From assembly GCA_031429105.1 (NCBI GenBank), contig JANOYV010000097.1, positions 1-20,365 on the forward strand: a stretch of 20,365 nt of DNA, in the 5' to 3' direction. The notes under the pieces were generated by a model. It saw only the letters and a program-made list of their open reading frames with translations. It had not been told where the DNA came from and did not search any database. This document shows, one piece after another, positions 1 to 6,818 of this stretch (its first letter is position 1; the number at the start of each line of letters is the position of its first letter). Made by a program: the position numbers and the translations under genes. This DNA comes from JAKFWF01 sp031429105. Lineage in GTDB: Bacteria > Pseudomonadota > Alphaproteobacteria > Rhizobiales > Hyphomicrobiaceae.

Positions 1-135
1 CACCTTGGCTTCAAGTGGTTGTTCGAGATCGAACGGACCACCCGGCGCAAGTCTGATCAGGAAGAACGCGATCGTCACGACGAAGAACAATGTCGGGATT
101 GTCGATGCAAACCGCCTGAGAACATAGGTCAGCAT
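1..135 (-). CDS. Peptide ABC transporter permease, OppB/DppB type (N-terminal 45 codons, cut by window edge)
   Basis: Inner-membrane permease of an oligopeptide/dipeptide ABC importer. Only the N-terminus is in the window, read leftward from an ATG at 135. It starts MLTYVLRRFASTIPTLFFVV and continues through a hydrophobic first membrane helix into RLAPGGPFD. This matches the OppB/DppB N-terminus, where a short basic start, one helix and an (R)LxPGDPxD-like motif are typical. A GGCGGA element about ten bases upstream can serve as ribosome binding site. The gene lies 25 bases downstream of the stop of the binding-protein gene on the same strand, so the two are almost certainly one operon. The partner permease (OppC) and ATPases would be expected beyond the left edge. 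The fragment is too short to distinguish OppB from DppB or GsiC. Confidence 0.85.
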   Translation of the reverse strand, partial: MLTYVLRRFASTIPTLFFVVTIAFFLIRLAPGGPFDLEQPLEAKV

Positions 136-160
136 CGACGATCGATCCGCCCGAGACGCG

Positions 161-1783
161 TCACTTCGACAGCTGTAGGAAGCGCGTCGGGTGAACGTCC
201 TTGAGGTTTGTGCTCCAACCTTGCAACTTCTTCGACACGATGTTTTTCGAGCCGTAGTACAGGATCGGAATATACGGCAGGTCGTGCATGAAAATCGTCT
301 CGGCGGCGAACAGCACTTTCGCCCGTTCGGCCAGATCGACTTCCGAGGCGGCCTTGCGCATCAGATCATCGTAGTCGAGGTTCTTGTAGCGCGCGTAGTT
401 GAGGCCAACCGCATCACTTTCAAGCAGGAACAGGAAGTTCTGCGGGTCGGAATAATCGCCAATCCAACCGGCTCGCGCGACGTCAAAATCGCCACCATCG
501 CGCAAGTAGGCAAAGTGGGTCTTGGCATCAGTGTGGATCAAGCTCGCTTCAATGCCGAACTTCTTCCACTGTTCGGCAATGGCAACGACAGTTGCACGAT
601 TATTGTCCGTCATGTTGAAGCGGATCTCGACTTTCAACGGTGGTTTGCCGGAGCCAAACCCGGTTTCTTCCAGCAGCGCTTTGACGAGGTCGTCGCGTTC
701 CTCGGGCGGCATCTCCTTGTAGTCGGCGTATGCTGGCTCGCCATAGTTGCCGATGCCAGGTGGTACGAACGAATAGCCAGCCACCATCGTGTTGCCCCAA
801 ATCTGGTCGGCCAAGAACTCGCGGTCGATTGCCATCGACAACGCCTGACGAACGCGTTGGTCGTTGAACGGCGCTTTGGTCGTGTTGACCGCGAGATAAT
901 AGGTGCCAAGGAACGGCGCGAGCTTGATCTGGTCGCCGAACTTTGCTTTCAGTGCCTTGATCTGATCGGCTGGAATGTCGTCGTTTGAATGCAGCTCACC
1001 GGCTTCGACGCGCCGAATTGCAGCGGCTGTATCCTTGGTCGGATAGAACATGACTGCATCGATTTTGACGTTTGCCGCATCGTGGAAGTTTGGGTTCTTT
1101 ACGGTTCGGATGTGTGAGCCCGGCACGAATTCCTTGAGCACATAGGGGCCATTCGAAACCCAGTTCTCCGGTTTCACGAAGTTCGTGCCATGCTTGGTGA
1201 CGGACGCTTCATGCAGCGGCAACGCGGTTTGATGCGCCAGCAGTTCGAGGAAATACGGCGTCGGCTTTTCAAGCGTGATTTCGAGCGTCTTGTCGTCAAC
1301 GGCTTTGACGCCGATTTCCTCCGGCTTAGCTTTGCCCTTGCTGACGCTTTCCGCGTTCTTGATGGCAAACAGGATCTTGGCGTACTTCGCGCCGGTTTCC
1401 GGGTTCATGATGCGGCGATAGGCGAATACGAAATCCGAGGGTTTCACCGCATCGCCGTTCGACCATTTGGCATTCGCCCGGAATTTGAAGGTGTGAACGG
1501 TGCCGTCCTTCGAGGCGGTCCAGCTTTCAGCAACGCCGGGAACGATTTCACCCTTGCCGTTGTGAATTACGAGCCCCTCGAACATATCGCGCAGGACGTG
1601 CGCTTCGTAGACCGTCGAGGTCTTGTGCGGGTCAAGCGTTTCCGGGTCGGCGGAGTTGCCGCGATGGTAAACGACTTGAGCGTTCGCAGGGGATGCATTG
1701 AGAAGCGCTGCTGCCTGCAGCGTCAATGCGACAACCAACGCCTGAAGCGTCGCAAAAGTAGCCGACCGACTCGAGACCCGCAT
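161..1783 (-). CDS. Periplasmic oligopeptide-binding protein of an ABC importer (SBP family 5, OppA-like)
   Basis: Captures peptides, or a related solute, in the periplasm and delivers them to the OppB/OppC permease. The 540-residue length is normal for family 5 binding proteins. The frame stays open upstream to 1894, but I chose the ATG at 1783: a clean AGGAG lies eight bases before it, and the protein then begins with a signal peptide (basic MRVSSR, a hydrophobic core, cleavage likely after SPANA at residue 35). The mature start, with GNSADPETLDPHKT at about 41-54, is the classic OppA opening. Later family landmarks are VAESWTASKDG, KWSNGDAVKPSDFVFAYRR and the late motif LPYIPILYY. It is followed after 25 bases by the permease gene. 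It is divergent from the M20 amidohydrolase at 1948, so its cargo could be an amino-acid derivative rather than a general peptide; that is inference. Confidence 0.93.
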   Translation of the reverse strand: MRVSSRSATFATLQALVVALTLQAAALLNASPANAQVVYHRGNSADPETLDPHKTSTVYEAHVLRDMFEGLVIHNGKGEIVPGVAESWTASKDGTVHTFKFRANAKWSNGDAVKPSDFVFAYRRIMNPETGAKYAKILFAIKNAESVSKGKAKPEEIGVKAVDDKTLEITLEKPTPYFLELLAHQTALPLHEASVTKHGTNFVKPENWVSNGPYVLKEFVPGSHIRTVKNPNFHDAANVKIDAVMFYPTKDTAAAIRRVEAGELHSNDDIPADQIKALKAKFGDQIKLAPFLGTYYLAVNTTKAPFNDQRVRQALSMAIDREFLADQIWGNTMVAGYSFVPPGIGNYGEPAYADYKEMPPEERDDLVKALLEETGFGSGKPPLKVEIRFNMTDNNRATVVAIAEQWKKFGIEASLIHTDAKTHFAYLRDGGDFDVARAGWIGDYSDPQNFLFLLESDAVGLNYARYKNLDYDDLMRKAASEVDLAERAKVLFAAETIFMHDLPYIPILYYGSKNIVSKKLQGWSTNLKDVHPTRFLQLSK

Positions 1784-1830
1784 AATGCGCTCCTGATGCT
1801 TCAGCAAAAACCGTATGCATAGGCTGAAGC

Positions 1831-1842
1831 TTAGCGCGCTAA
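1831..1842. promoter_or_regulatory. 12-base perfect palindrome, candidate operator
   Basis: TTAGCGCGCTAA is its own reverse complement and sits between two divergently transcribed genes, 48 bases upstream of the peptide-binding protein start and about 105 bases before the amidohydrolase start. That is a usual place for a dimeric regulator to bind. Its first nine bases recur upstream of the hydantoinase gene at 17180-17188. No regulator gene is in the window, so function is inferred from symmetry and position only. Confidence 0.3.
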
Positions 1843-1903
1843 TCGTCAAGATCAGCTGCGCGTCATTTGCGTGAATGTGATGGATGCGCGGCATAACGCG
1901 ATC

Positions 1904-1912
1904 TGTTATAAT
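1904..1912 (+). promoter_or_regulatory. Extended -10 promoter element for the M20 amidohydrolase gene
   Basis: TGTTATAAT contains a consensus TATAAT at 1907-1912 preceded by TGn, the extended -10 form that can function with a weak -35. No good -35 lies 16-18 bases upstream. A start about seven bases downstream would give a leader of roughly 30 bases before the ATG at 1948. Confidence 0.45.
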
Positions 1913-1947
1913 TCGATGTCTCAGCAGTAGATTTGCGGATTGTGAAA

Positions 1948-3174
1948 ATGCCGACGATTAATGCCGCCCGGGTGCTTGGAGACCTAAACCGCCTGCGGGA
2001 TTTCGGTCGCCACAAGACGGGTGTTCATCGCCCCTCCTTGTCGGCTGAGCATAATGCTGCGTGTCACTGGTTCGCCGGGCGCATGGCTGAAGCAGGCCTT
2101 GACCCAAGCTTCGATGGCATCGGCAATGTTTACGGCGTTACACCTGGACGCACCAAAAAATTGCTAACCGGATCACACCTCGAAAGCCAGAACTATGCAG
2201 GCTGGCTCGATGGACCGCTCGGCGTCATCTACGGGCTTGAAGCGGCGCGGGTCATCAATGAGGACCCGGCATTTGCGGGAAAAGGGGTTGACGTTGGCGT
2301 GTGGTGCGACGAGGAGGGCCATTTTGGGCACTTCCTCGGCAGCCGCTCATTTGTCGATGGCTTGAGCGAGAGAGACGTCGATTCCGCAATCGATCGTACA
2401 GATGGACGACGCATGCGCGATGCGCTCACCGCCGCAGGGCTTGCCGATAAGCCACGCCGCCGCGTCAAGGCGTCTGAATATATTGGCTACCTCGAAGCTC
2501 ACATCGAACAGGGTGATTGGCTTGAATCGAACAAGCTTGGCTTCGGCATCGTCACGAGTATCGTTGGCATCTGGCAATTCAAGGTGACGTTCACCGGCAC
2601 ACAGAACCACGCGGGCACGACGCGCATGGCAATTCGCCGCGATGCAGGTGTGGCGCTGACTGAATTATGCGGCGCCATCGCGCGTACGTTTCCGAAGGTC
2701 GCCGGGCCGCGAAGTGTGTGGACGACAGGGCGCATCACGCTCGATCCGGGCGCACCGAGCATCATTCCGGGCCATGCTGAAATGTTGTTCCAGATCCGCG
2801 ATGCCGACCACGACACGCTGAAACGGCTGGAGGCAACGCTGAACGAACTTATCGCTGCTTCCAACAAAGCCGGGCCTTGCACGGCAACTGTTGAGGCTTT
2901 GCGCAAAAGTTACCCGGCGCTGATGGATGCTAAAATTCAAGCGGCACTGGAATTAGCCTGCGGAGAATTAGGCGCTGGCAGCCACACGCGGATGCCAAGC
3001 GGTGCTGGTCACGATGCGCAGGTGCTGTCGAAAGTCATGCCAGCCGGTATGCTGTTTGTGCCGTCGATTGGCGGTATCAGTCACCACTGGACCGAAAACA
3101 CCAGCGACGACGATATCGTGCGTGGCGCCCAAGCGTTCGCGACGGCTTGTGCACGTTTGTTGACGGCGGCCTAG
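1948..3174 (+). CDS. M20-family Zn-dependent amidohydrolase (N-carbamoyl-L-amino-acid hydrolase / allantoate amidohydrolase type)
   Basis: Cytoplasmic binuclear metalloenzyme that cleaves a carbamoyl or ureido group from an N-carbamoyl amino acid, beta-ureido acid or allantoate, releasing CO2 and ammonia. Numbering from the ATG at 1948 (408 residues), metal-site motifs are H77 (GSHLES), D88 (GWLDGPLGV), E122/E123 (CDEEGHF), H185 (EAHIEQG) and H379/H380 (GGISHHWTE). The substrate and dimer-region motif NHAGTTRM..RRDA is at 220-232, and PSGAGHDAQ with H355 at 350-358. These match the HyuC/AllC/AmaB group. The residue two after H77 is Glu (HLE) where M20 enzymes usually have Asp. A TTG five codons upstream (1933) could also start the frame; the ATG fits family N-termini better. 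The stop overlaps the convergent gene's stop in a shared CTAG. The substrate cannot be decided, but hydantoinases at 10-18 kb make a carbamoyl-amino acid plausible. Confidence 0.9.
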   Translation: MPTINAARVLGDLNRLRDFGRHKTGVHRPSLSAEHNAACHWFAGRMAEAGLDPSFDGIGNVYGVTPGRTKKLLTGSHLESQNYAGWLDGPLGVIYGLEAARVINEDPAFAGKGVDVGVWCDEEGHFGHFLGSRSFVDGLSERDVDSAIDRTDGRRMRDALTAAGLADKPRRRVKASEYIGYLEAHIEQGDWLESNKLGFGIVTSIVGIWQFKVTFTGTQNHAGTTRMAIRRDAGVALTELCGAIARTFPKVAGPRSVWTTGRITLDPGAPSIIPGHAEMLFQIRDADHDTLKRLEATLNELIAASNKAGPCTATVEALRKSYPALMDAKIQAALELACGELGAGSHTRMPSGAGHDAQVLSKVMPAGMLFVPSIGGISHHWTENTSDDDIVRGAQAFATACARLLTAA

Positions 3175-4391
3175 CGCTTGGCGGCCGCATCAAAGGCCGC
3201 GCCGAATTCGATCGCGCCAGGCTTTAGCAACCCGAGCTCCATACGCTTGCCCAGTTCGATTAGCAGTTCGGCAGCATTACGATCGCGTACAACTGAATTG
3301 CGCTCGTAGCCACCGCGACTAAAAAAATTCGTTGTGGGCACGGTTTGCGCAACCGGCATGAGCATTTCGAGACCCGTTCTCGGACCAGCAAGGTTCATCA
3401 GTTCGATCTCAGGACCGCTCAATTGAACACGCCCCGCTTCGGTCGCAGCCGTTTCTTTCAATCCCTTCAGCTTGATTACCTGGAGCCAAGGACCGATATC
3501 CGCATCAAGATTGAGCGCGTGAATGGCGAGGCCCTTTGGCGTGCCGCCAAGCTTCACATGCTCGCTCCATTCGTTGGGAACAGCGCGTGCATCATTCAGC
3601 ATCGCGCGCACGACGACAGCCTTCGCTCGCAGAGCTTGTGCGCGCCACGGCGTCGCTTTGCCCTGCGACTGCGCCATACCTTCCAACCGTTTGATGAAGT
3701 CCGCACCGTGCTTCACCAGTTCATTGACCGAGTTGCCGTGCAGCAGCTGTGCATAGCCCAACGCCGAGGAGATCGGTTTGCCGGTGCGCTTTTGCGGGTG
3801 GATGCCAGCTTGCATATCGTATGTGCCCATACCGCCTGTTTCCAGAGCATAGACTTTGACCACCTGATCTTTCGACAGGCCAATTGCCAAGGCTTCCGCT
3901 GCATAGCGCTTTTTGAATTCAGCTTCGGTCGTCACTTCCGGCGTGAAGTTGTAGACATCCTTTGCGCTCTGCAAAAACTCGCCAACGCCAGCCAATTGAC
4001 GCTCGGGCTCCGGCGGCTTGGCCTCTGCCACAATCTTGGCGATGGCTTCGGGCAGCGTTGGTCCGGCGTATTTGGGCGGCATCGTCATGACGTAGTCGCG
4101 GATCGTATAGGCTTGGCCATTCACACGCTTTCGCTTGCGCTCGTCACGCTTGTCGTTGACGGCGGTCCAATAAGCGTTGAGTTCCGTTTCAAACGCTGAT
4201 CGGGCGGTGCGCCAAGTGTCGTAGGATCGGCGCTGCTCGGCAGTCAGCGCTGCAAGCTTATCGACGATTACTTCCTGCGCGGTGGCGTTGCGCGCGAACG
4301 TGGTAGCCGTCGGCAATACGGCACCGCCGATAACGAGACCGATCGTCAACAGGTGGGCGATCGACCGGACAGGAACAACGCGCAGACGCAT
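3171..4391 (-). CDS. Secreted lysozyme-like protein of unknown function
   Basis: I do not recognise a named family. The ATG at 4391 is preferred over an in-frame ATG at 4424, because GAGG lies eight bases upstream and the product then has a signal peptide (basic MRLRVVPVR, hydrophobic core LLTIGLVIGGAVLP, likely cleavage after NATA at residue 38). The 406-residue product is therefore periplasmic or exported. Residues 45-100 are charged and helical (EQRRSYDTWRTAR...). Residues 178-220 hold the best clue: VKVYALETGGMGTYDMQAG, then ISSALGYAQLLHGNSV. A Glu (E184) followed by Gly-rich residues and a GYAQLL segment resembles the catalytic helix and following motif of lytic transglycosylase/lysozyme-fold proteins. 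Peptidoglycan cleavage is an inference. The gene is divergent from the BciB-like gene and convergent with the amidohydrolase gene, so it is transcribed alone. Confidence 0.75.
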   Translation of the reverse strand: MRLRVVPVRSIAHLLTIGLVIGGAVLPTATTFARNATAQEVIVDKLAALTAEQRRSYDTWRTARSAFETELNAYWTAVNDKRDERKRKRVNGQAYTIRDYVMTMPPKYAGPTLPEAIAKIVAEAKPPEPERQLAGVGEFLQSAKDVYNFTPEVTTEAEFKKRYAAEALAIGLSKDQVVKVYALETGGMGTYDMQAGIHPQKRTGKPISSALGYAQLLHGNSVNELVKHGADFIKRLEGMAQSQGKATPWRAQALRAKAVVVRAMLNDARAVPNEWSEHVKLGGTPKGLAIHALNLDADIGPWLQVIKLKGLKETAATEAGRVQLSGPEIELMNLAGPRTGLEMLMPVAQTVPTTNFFSRGGYERNSVVRDRNAAELLIELGKRMELGLLKPGAIEFGAAFDAAAKR

Positions 4392-4511
4392 GCGACCAAC
4401 CTCAAGGCCCAAACTCGGGCACAAAAATCGACGACCAACAGGCGAATTAATGGTTGATGAAGGTTAAGGCATGATTGAGGCTAAGGCGGCACACATACGA
4501 CGGGAACTGGA

Positions 4512-5786
4512 ATGAGCGCGACGAAAGATATGACAATGGCGGCGGATGTGTCGGCGCCTGCCTTGGCCGAAGCAGCAGTCCGCGACCTGTGCACTGATTG
4601 CGGCATATCGCGATCAAGCACGCCCAAACGCTGCGGAGTTGCGTGCCAGTTTATCAAGCCGGACTATCCAGCGCTCGAAGCCCGCGTTCACGGCCGCGCG
4701 CGAGATCCGAGCCGGACGGACGAGCTGTTCTTCGGACCGTTTCGGCGCATGGTGCGGGCGAGTCTTGTCGCCCCACGAGAGAACGCGCAATGGACCGGCA
4801 TCACCACGCGGTTAGCCGAGCGGCTGCTCGAAACCAAGGCGGTCGATGCGGTTCTAACGATGGCACCTGATCCGACGGACAAGTGGAAGCCGGTTCCGGT
4901 TCTCGTCACGTCAGCCGACGGTATGGCGTTTTGTCGTGGCATGCGGATGGGCTACGCGCCGTTGCTGGCGCTGCTCGAACCGGCAAAGGCGAAAGGCTAC
5001 AAGCGGATCGCGGTGATCGGCATTCCGTGCCAAGTCTACGCCCTGCGTGCGCTTGAGCAGGAGCTAGGCTTCGAGAGCATCACCGTGATCGGCACGCCGT
5101 GTTCGGACAACACAACGACCGACAATTTTCACAAGTTTCTGGCGCTGTTGGCGGATGACCCGGCAACGATCACCTACCTCGAATTCCGCGCCGACTATCA
5201 CGTTGAACTGCGCTTCACAGACGGTCGGGTGAAAGAGATTCCGTTTCTGCAATTGCCGATCTCTAAGTTGCCCAGCGACTTTTTTCCGCTGACCTGCCGC
5301 ACTTGCGTCGACTACACCAACGTGCTGGCCGACATCACGGTTGGCTACATGGGGGGTGAGGGAGAACAGTGGTTGCTGGTACGTAACCAGCGCGGTGAAG
5401 ACTTGCTGAAATTGCTCGGCGCAGACGTGCGGATTGCCGAACCAGGTTCGGCTGGCAAACGCCAAGGTCCCGTCAAGGGCTTCATCGCCAACACCAAACT
5501 TGCAGCCGGCGGATTGCCACTACGCAGTATGCCGAATTGGCTGCGTCCGATCGTTGGCTGGCTGATGCCGCGGATCGGGCCACGCGGTCTGGAGTTCGCG
5601 CGTGCCCGCGTCGAAATGAAGGCTGCCGAAACGATCCTTCATTTGCGCCGTCAGCATCCACGCCGCATGCGCACGATGATCCCGGATCACATCTGGACGT
5701 TGATGAAACCCTATGAACTGACGCCGCAACCGGGCGAGCATCGTGAAGATGCTGTTACAGCGGCAAAACACGATACGACGCCATGA
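4512..5786 (+). CDS. bciB: BciB/HCAR-type [4Fe-4S] flavoprotein: probable 3,8-divinyl (proto)chlorophyllide 8-vinyl reductase (F420 hydrogenase/dehydrogenase beta-subunit family)
   Basis: The family includes BciB, which reduces the 8-vinyl group during (bacterio)chlorophyll synthesis using ferredoxin, and the plant 7-hydroxymethyl-chlorophyll a reductase. The 424-residue length fits. N-terminal cysteines C27, C30, C41 and C45 (DLCTDCG...KRCGVACQF) form a cluster site; further conserved cysteines are C173 (GIPCQVYALR), C197 (GTPCSDN) and C262/C265 (TCRTCVDY). Further strong BciB/HCAR landmarks are EARVHGRARD at 56-65, NAQWTGITT at 91-99, FRADYHVELRF at 225-235 and DITVGYMGGEGEQWLLVRN at 274-292. 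It starts at an ATG after GGGAACTGGA. The last 32 bases overlap the convergent mutarotase gene. No other photosynthesis gene is in view, so an 8-vinyl reductase role rests on family similarity; another F420- or ferredoxin-linked reductase is the alternative. Confidence 0.8.
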   Translation: MSATKDMTMAADVSAPALAEAAVRDLCTDCGISRSSTPKRCGVACQFIKPDYPALEARVHGRARDPSRTDELFFGPFRRMVRASLVAPRENAQWTGITTRLAERLLETKAVDAVLTMAPDPTDKWKPVPVLVTSADGMAFCRGMRMGYAPLLALLEPAKAKGYKRIAVIGIPCQVYALRALEQELGFESITVIGTPCSDNTTTDNFHKFLALLADDPATITYLEFRADYHVELRFTDGRVKEIPFLQLPISKLPSDFFPLTCRTCVDYTNVLADITVGYMGGEGEQWLLVRNQRGEDLLKLLGADVRIAEPGSAGKRQGPVKGFIANTKLAAGGLPLRSMPNWLRPIVGWLMPRIGPRGLEFARARVEMKAAETILHLRRQHPRRMRTMIPDHIWTLMKPYELTPQPGEHREDAVTAAKHDTTP

Positions 5787-6669
5787 GCGTGTGCTGCCCG
5801 CCGGTTGGGATTGTGATCACATCGCGGCCAGCATTGGCCGTCTCGACACAGACCATCGTGCGATAGCCGTCCGGTCCCATGTCACCCATGAGCGCGCAAC
5901 GCTCGGCCCACGGGTTCCAAACGACCGACGAGCCACTGCCAGATTTGGTAATTTCGATGCGGCGCTTGAAGCCGCGATCAACAATTACAGCAGTGCCACC
6001 GTGTTCGTCGTAAACGCGGTCCACCTGGCCCGCGAACGTGATGTCGCCTGATTGCGGTTTACGTGCAACGCCATCGAGTTTGTCGGCGTAGGTTTGACCG
6101 TCGAACCCTTCAACTGCGACGTTCGTGATATCGCTCACGGCAAAGTAAGTGTGCAGGGCGTCGGTTAGCGCGAACGCGTCCAACCCGGTATTGTGGGTGG
6201 TCAGTTCAAGTCTCAAAGTATCGCTCAGTGTTGCAGTCAGGGAGAGGGACGCCTGATGCGGCCAGAGCGGTTGATCAGCGGCCTTAGTCGATATGCGCAA
6301 CTCGGCGCGGACGGCTCCGTCGGATCGTTCAACAACATCCACCTGCCATTTTTGCGTGCGCATAAAGCCGTGCATGGGCTTCGTCGGGTCTGTTGGATGG
6401 GTCGCAAACCAGGGCCAGCACACTGGCGTGCCACCGCGCACGGGTTTTGGACTAGTAGGCGGATTAGCCAGACGCTCGGTTGGTGACAGCCAGATGACCG
6501 GCGCCTGTCCATTCGGATGCCACGACAGCAGTTGCGCACCCTGCAGCGCAATTTCGGCTGTGCCGCCAGCTGACGTCAACCTAAGCACCGGACCGCCGAG
6601 CGGATGATCCTCCACCGTCACGCCAATGCCAGTTCGCGTCAGATCGAATGGCTCGAACGGCTGTGGCAT
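5755..6669 (-). CDS. yeaD: D-hexose-6-phosphate mutarotase (YeaD type, aldose 1-epimerase superfamily)
   Basis: Interconverts the alpha and beta anomers of glucose-6-phosphate or similar hexose phosphates in the cytoplasm. The 304-residue product has the YeaD pattern: GAQLLSWHPNG at 44-54 and IWLSP at 59-63, then VRGGTPVCWPWF at 77-88 with H100 in KPMHGFMR, H173 in DALHTYFAVSD, and E276 in CVETANA. H100, H173 and E276 are the expected catalytic residues of the fold. The C-terminal VVWNPW at 249-254 also fits. The ATG at 6669 has GGAG ten bases upstream. The 3' end overlaps the convergent BciB-like gene by 32 bases. It is divergent from corA across a 149-base gap and has no carbohydrate genes beside it, so it looks like a stand-alone housekeeping gene. 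Confidence 0.9.
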   Translation of the reverse strand: MPQPFEPFDLTRTGIGVTVEDHPLGGPVLRLTSAGGTAEIALQGAQLLSWHPNGQAPVIWLSPTERLANPPTSPKPVRGGTPVCWPWFATHPTDPTKPMHGFMRTQKWQVDVVERSDGAVRAELRISTKAADQPLWPHQASLSLTATLSDTLRLELTTHNTGLDAFALTDALHTYFAVSDITNVAVEGFDGQTYADKLDGVARKPQSGDITFAGQVDRVYDEHGGTAVIVDRGFKRRIEITKSGSGSSVVWNPWAERCALMGDMGPDGYRTMVCVETANAGRDVITIPTGGQHTLMASYRVLPL

Positions 6670-6818
6670 GGCTTGGCTGCTCCGGTGTCATCAGGTTGTC
6701 ATCTTAACTGGCACTGCCGCGAGGGGCTGGCAGATCAATCCGACTGGTGTATCTATCGGTCCAACAAACCGCAAAAAACGTCAATCCGCCACATAATCCG
6801 TCCAGGGGACTTCCAACA
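6670..6818. other. Divergent intergenic region, mutarotase / corA
   Basis: 149 bases between two divergent starts. It holds the AGGGGA ribosome binding site of corA (6803-6808) and the GGAG of the mutarotase gene. I see no convincing promoter hexamer pair, riboswitch-like fold or small ORF. In particular I cannot support an Mg2+-sensing leader for corA from the sequence. Confidence 0.5.

Larger units (their letters stand above)
1784..1947. other. Divergent intergenic region between the peptide-binding protein and the M20 amidohydrolase genes
   Basis: 164 bases that must hold promoters for both directions. It contains the AGGAG ribosome binding site of the leftward gene, an 8-base palindrome TATGCATA at 1814-1821, a 12-base perfect palindrome at 1831-1842, and an extended -10 motif facing right at 1904-1912. 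I find no convincing leftward -10/-35 pair; TTGACG read leftward at about 1849-1844 lacks a well-spaced -10. Confidence 0.6.

Noticed and set aside
191..988. Plus-strand open frame of 265 codons
   Set aside because: It lies entirely antisense to the peptide-binding protein gene, has no family motif, and is explained by codon bias of the real gene.
1784..1894. 37-codon N-terminal extension of the peptide-binding protein
   Set aside because: The internal ATG at 1783 has a strong AGGAG and exposes a proper signal peptide; the extension would bury it.
3345..4199. Plus-strand open frame of 284 codons
   Set aside because: Antisense shadow of the lysozyme-like gene, rich in Arg, His and Leu with no recognisable domain; the minus frame has a signal peptide and a ribosome binding site.
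6670..6818. Possible Mg2+-responsive leader upstream of corA
   Set aside because: I could not find a convincing paired structure or terminator/anti-terminator arrangement in the 149-base gap.
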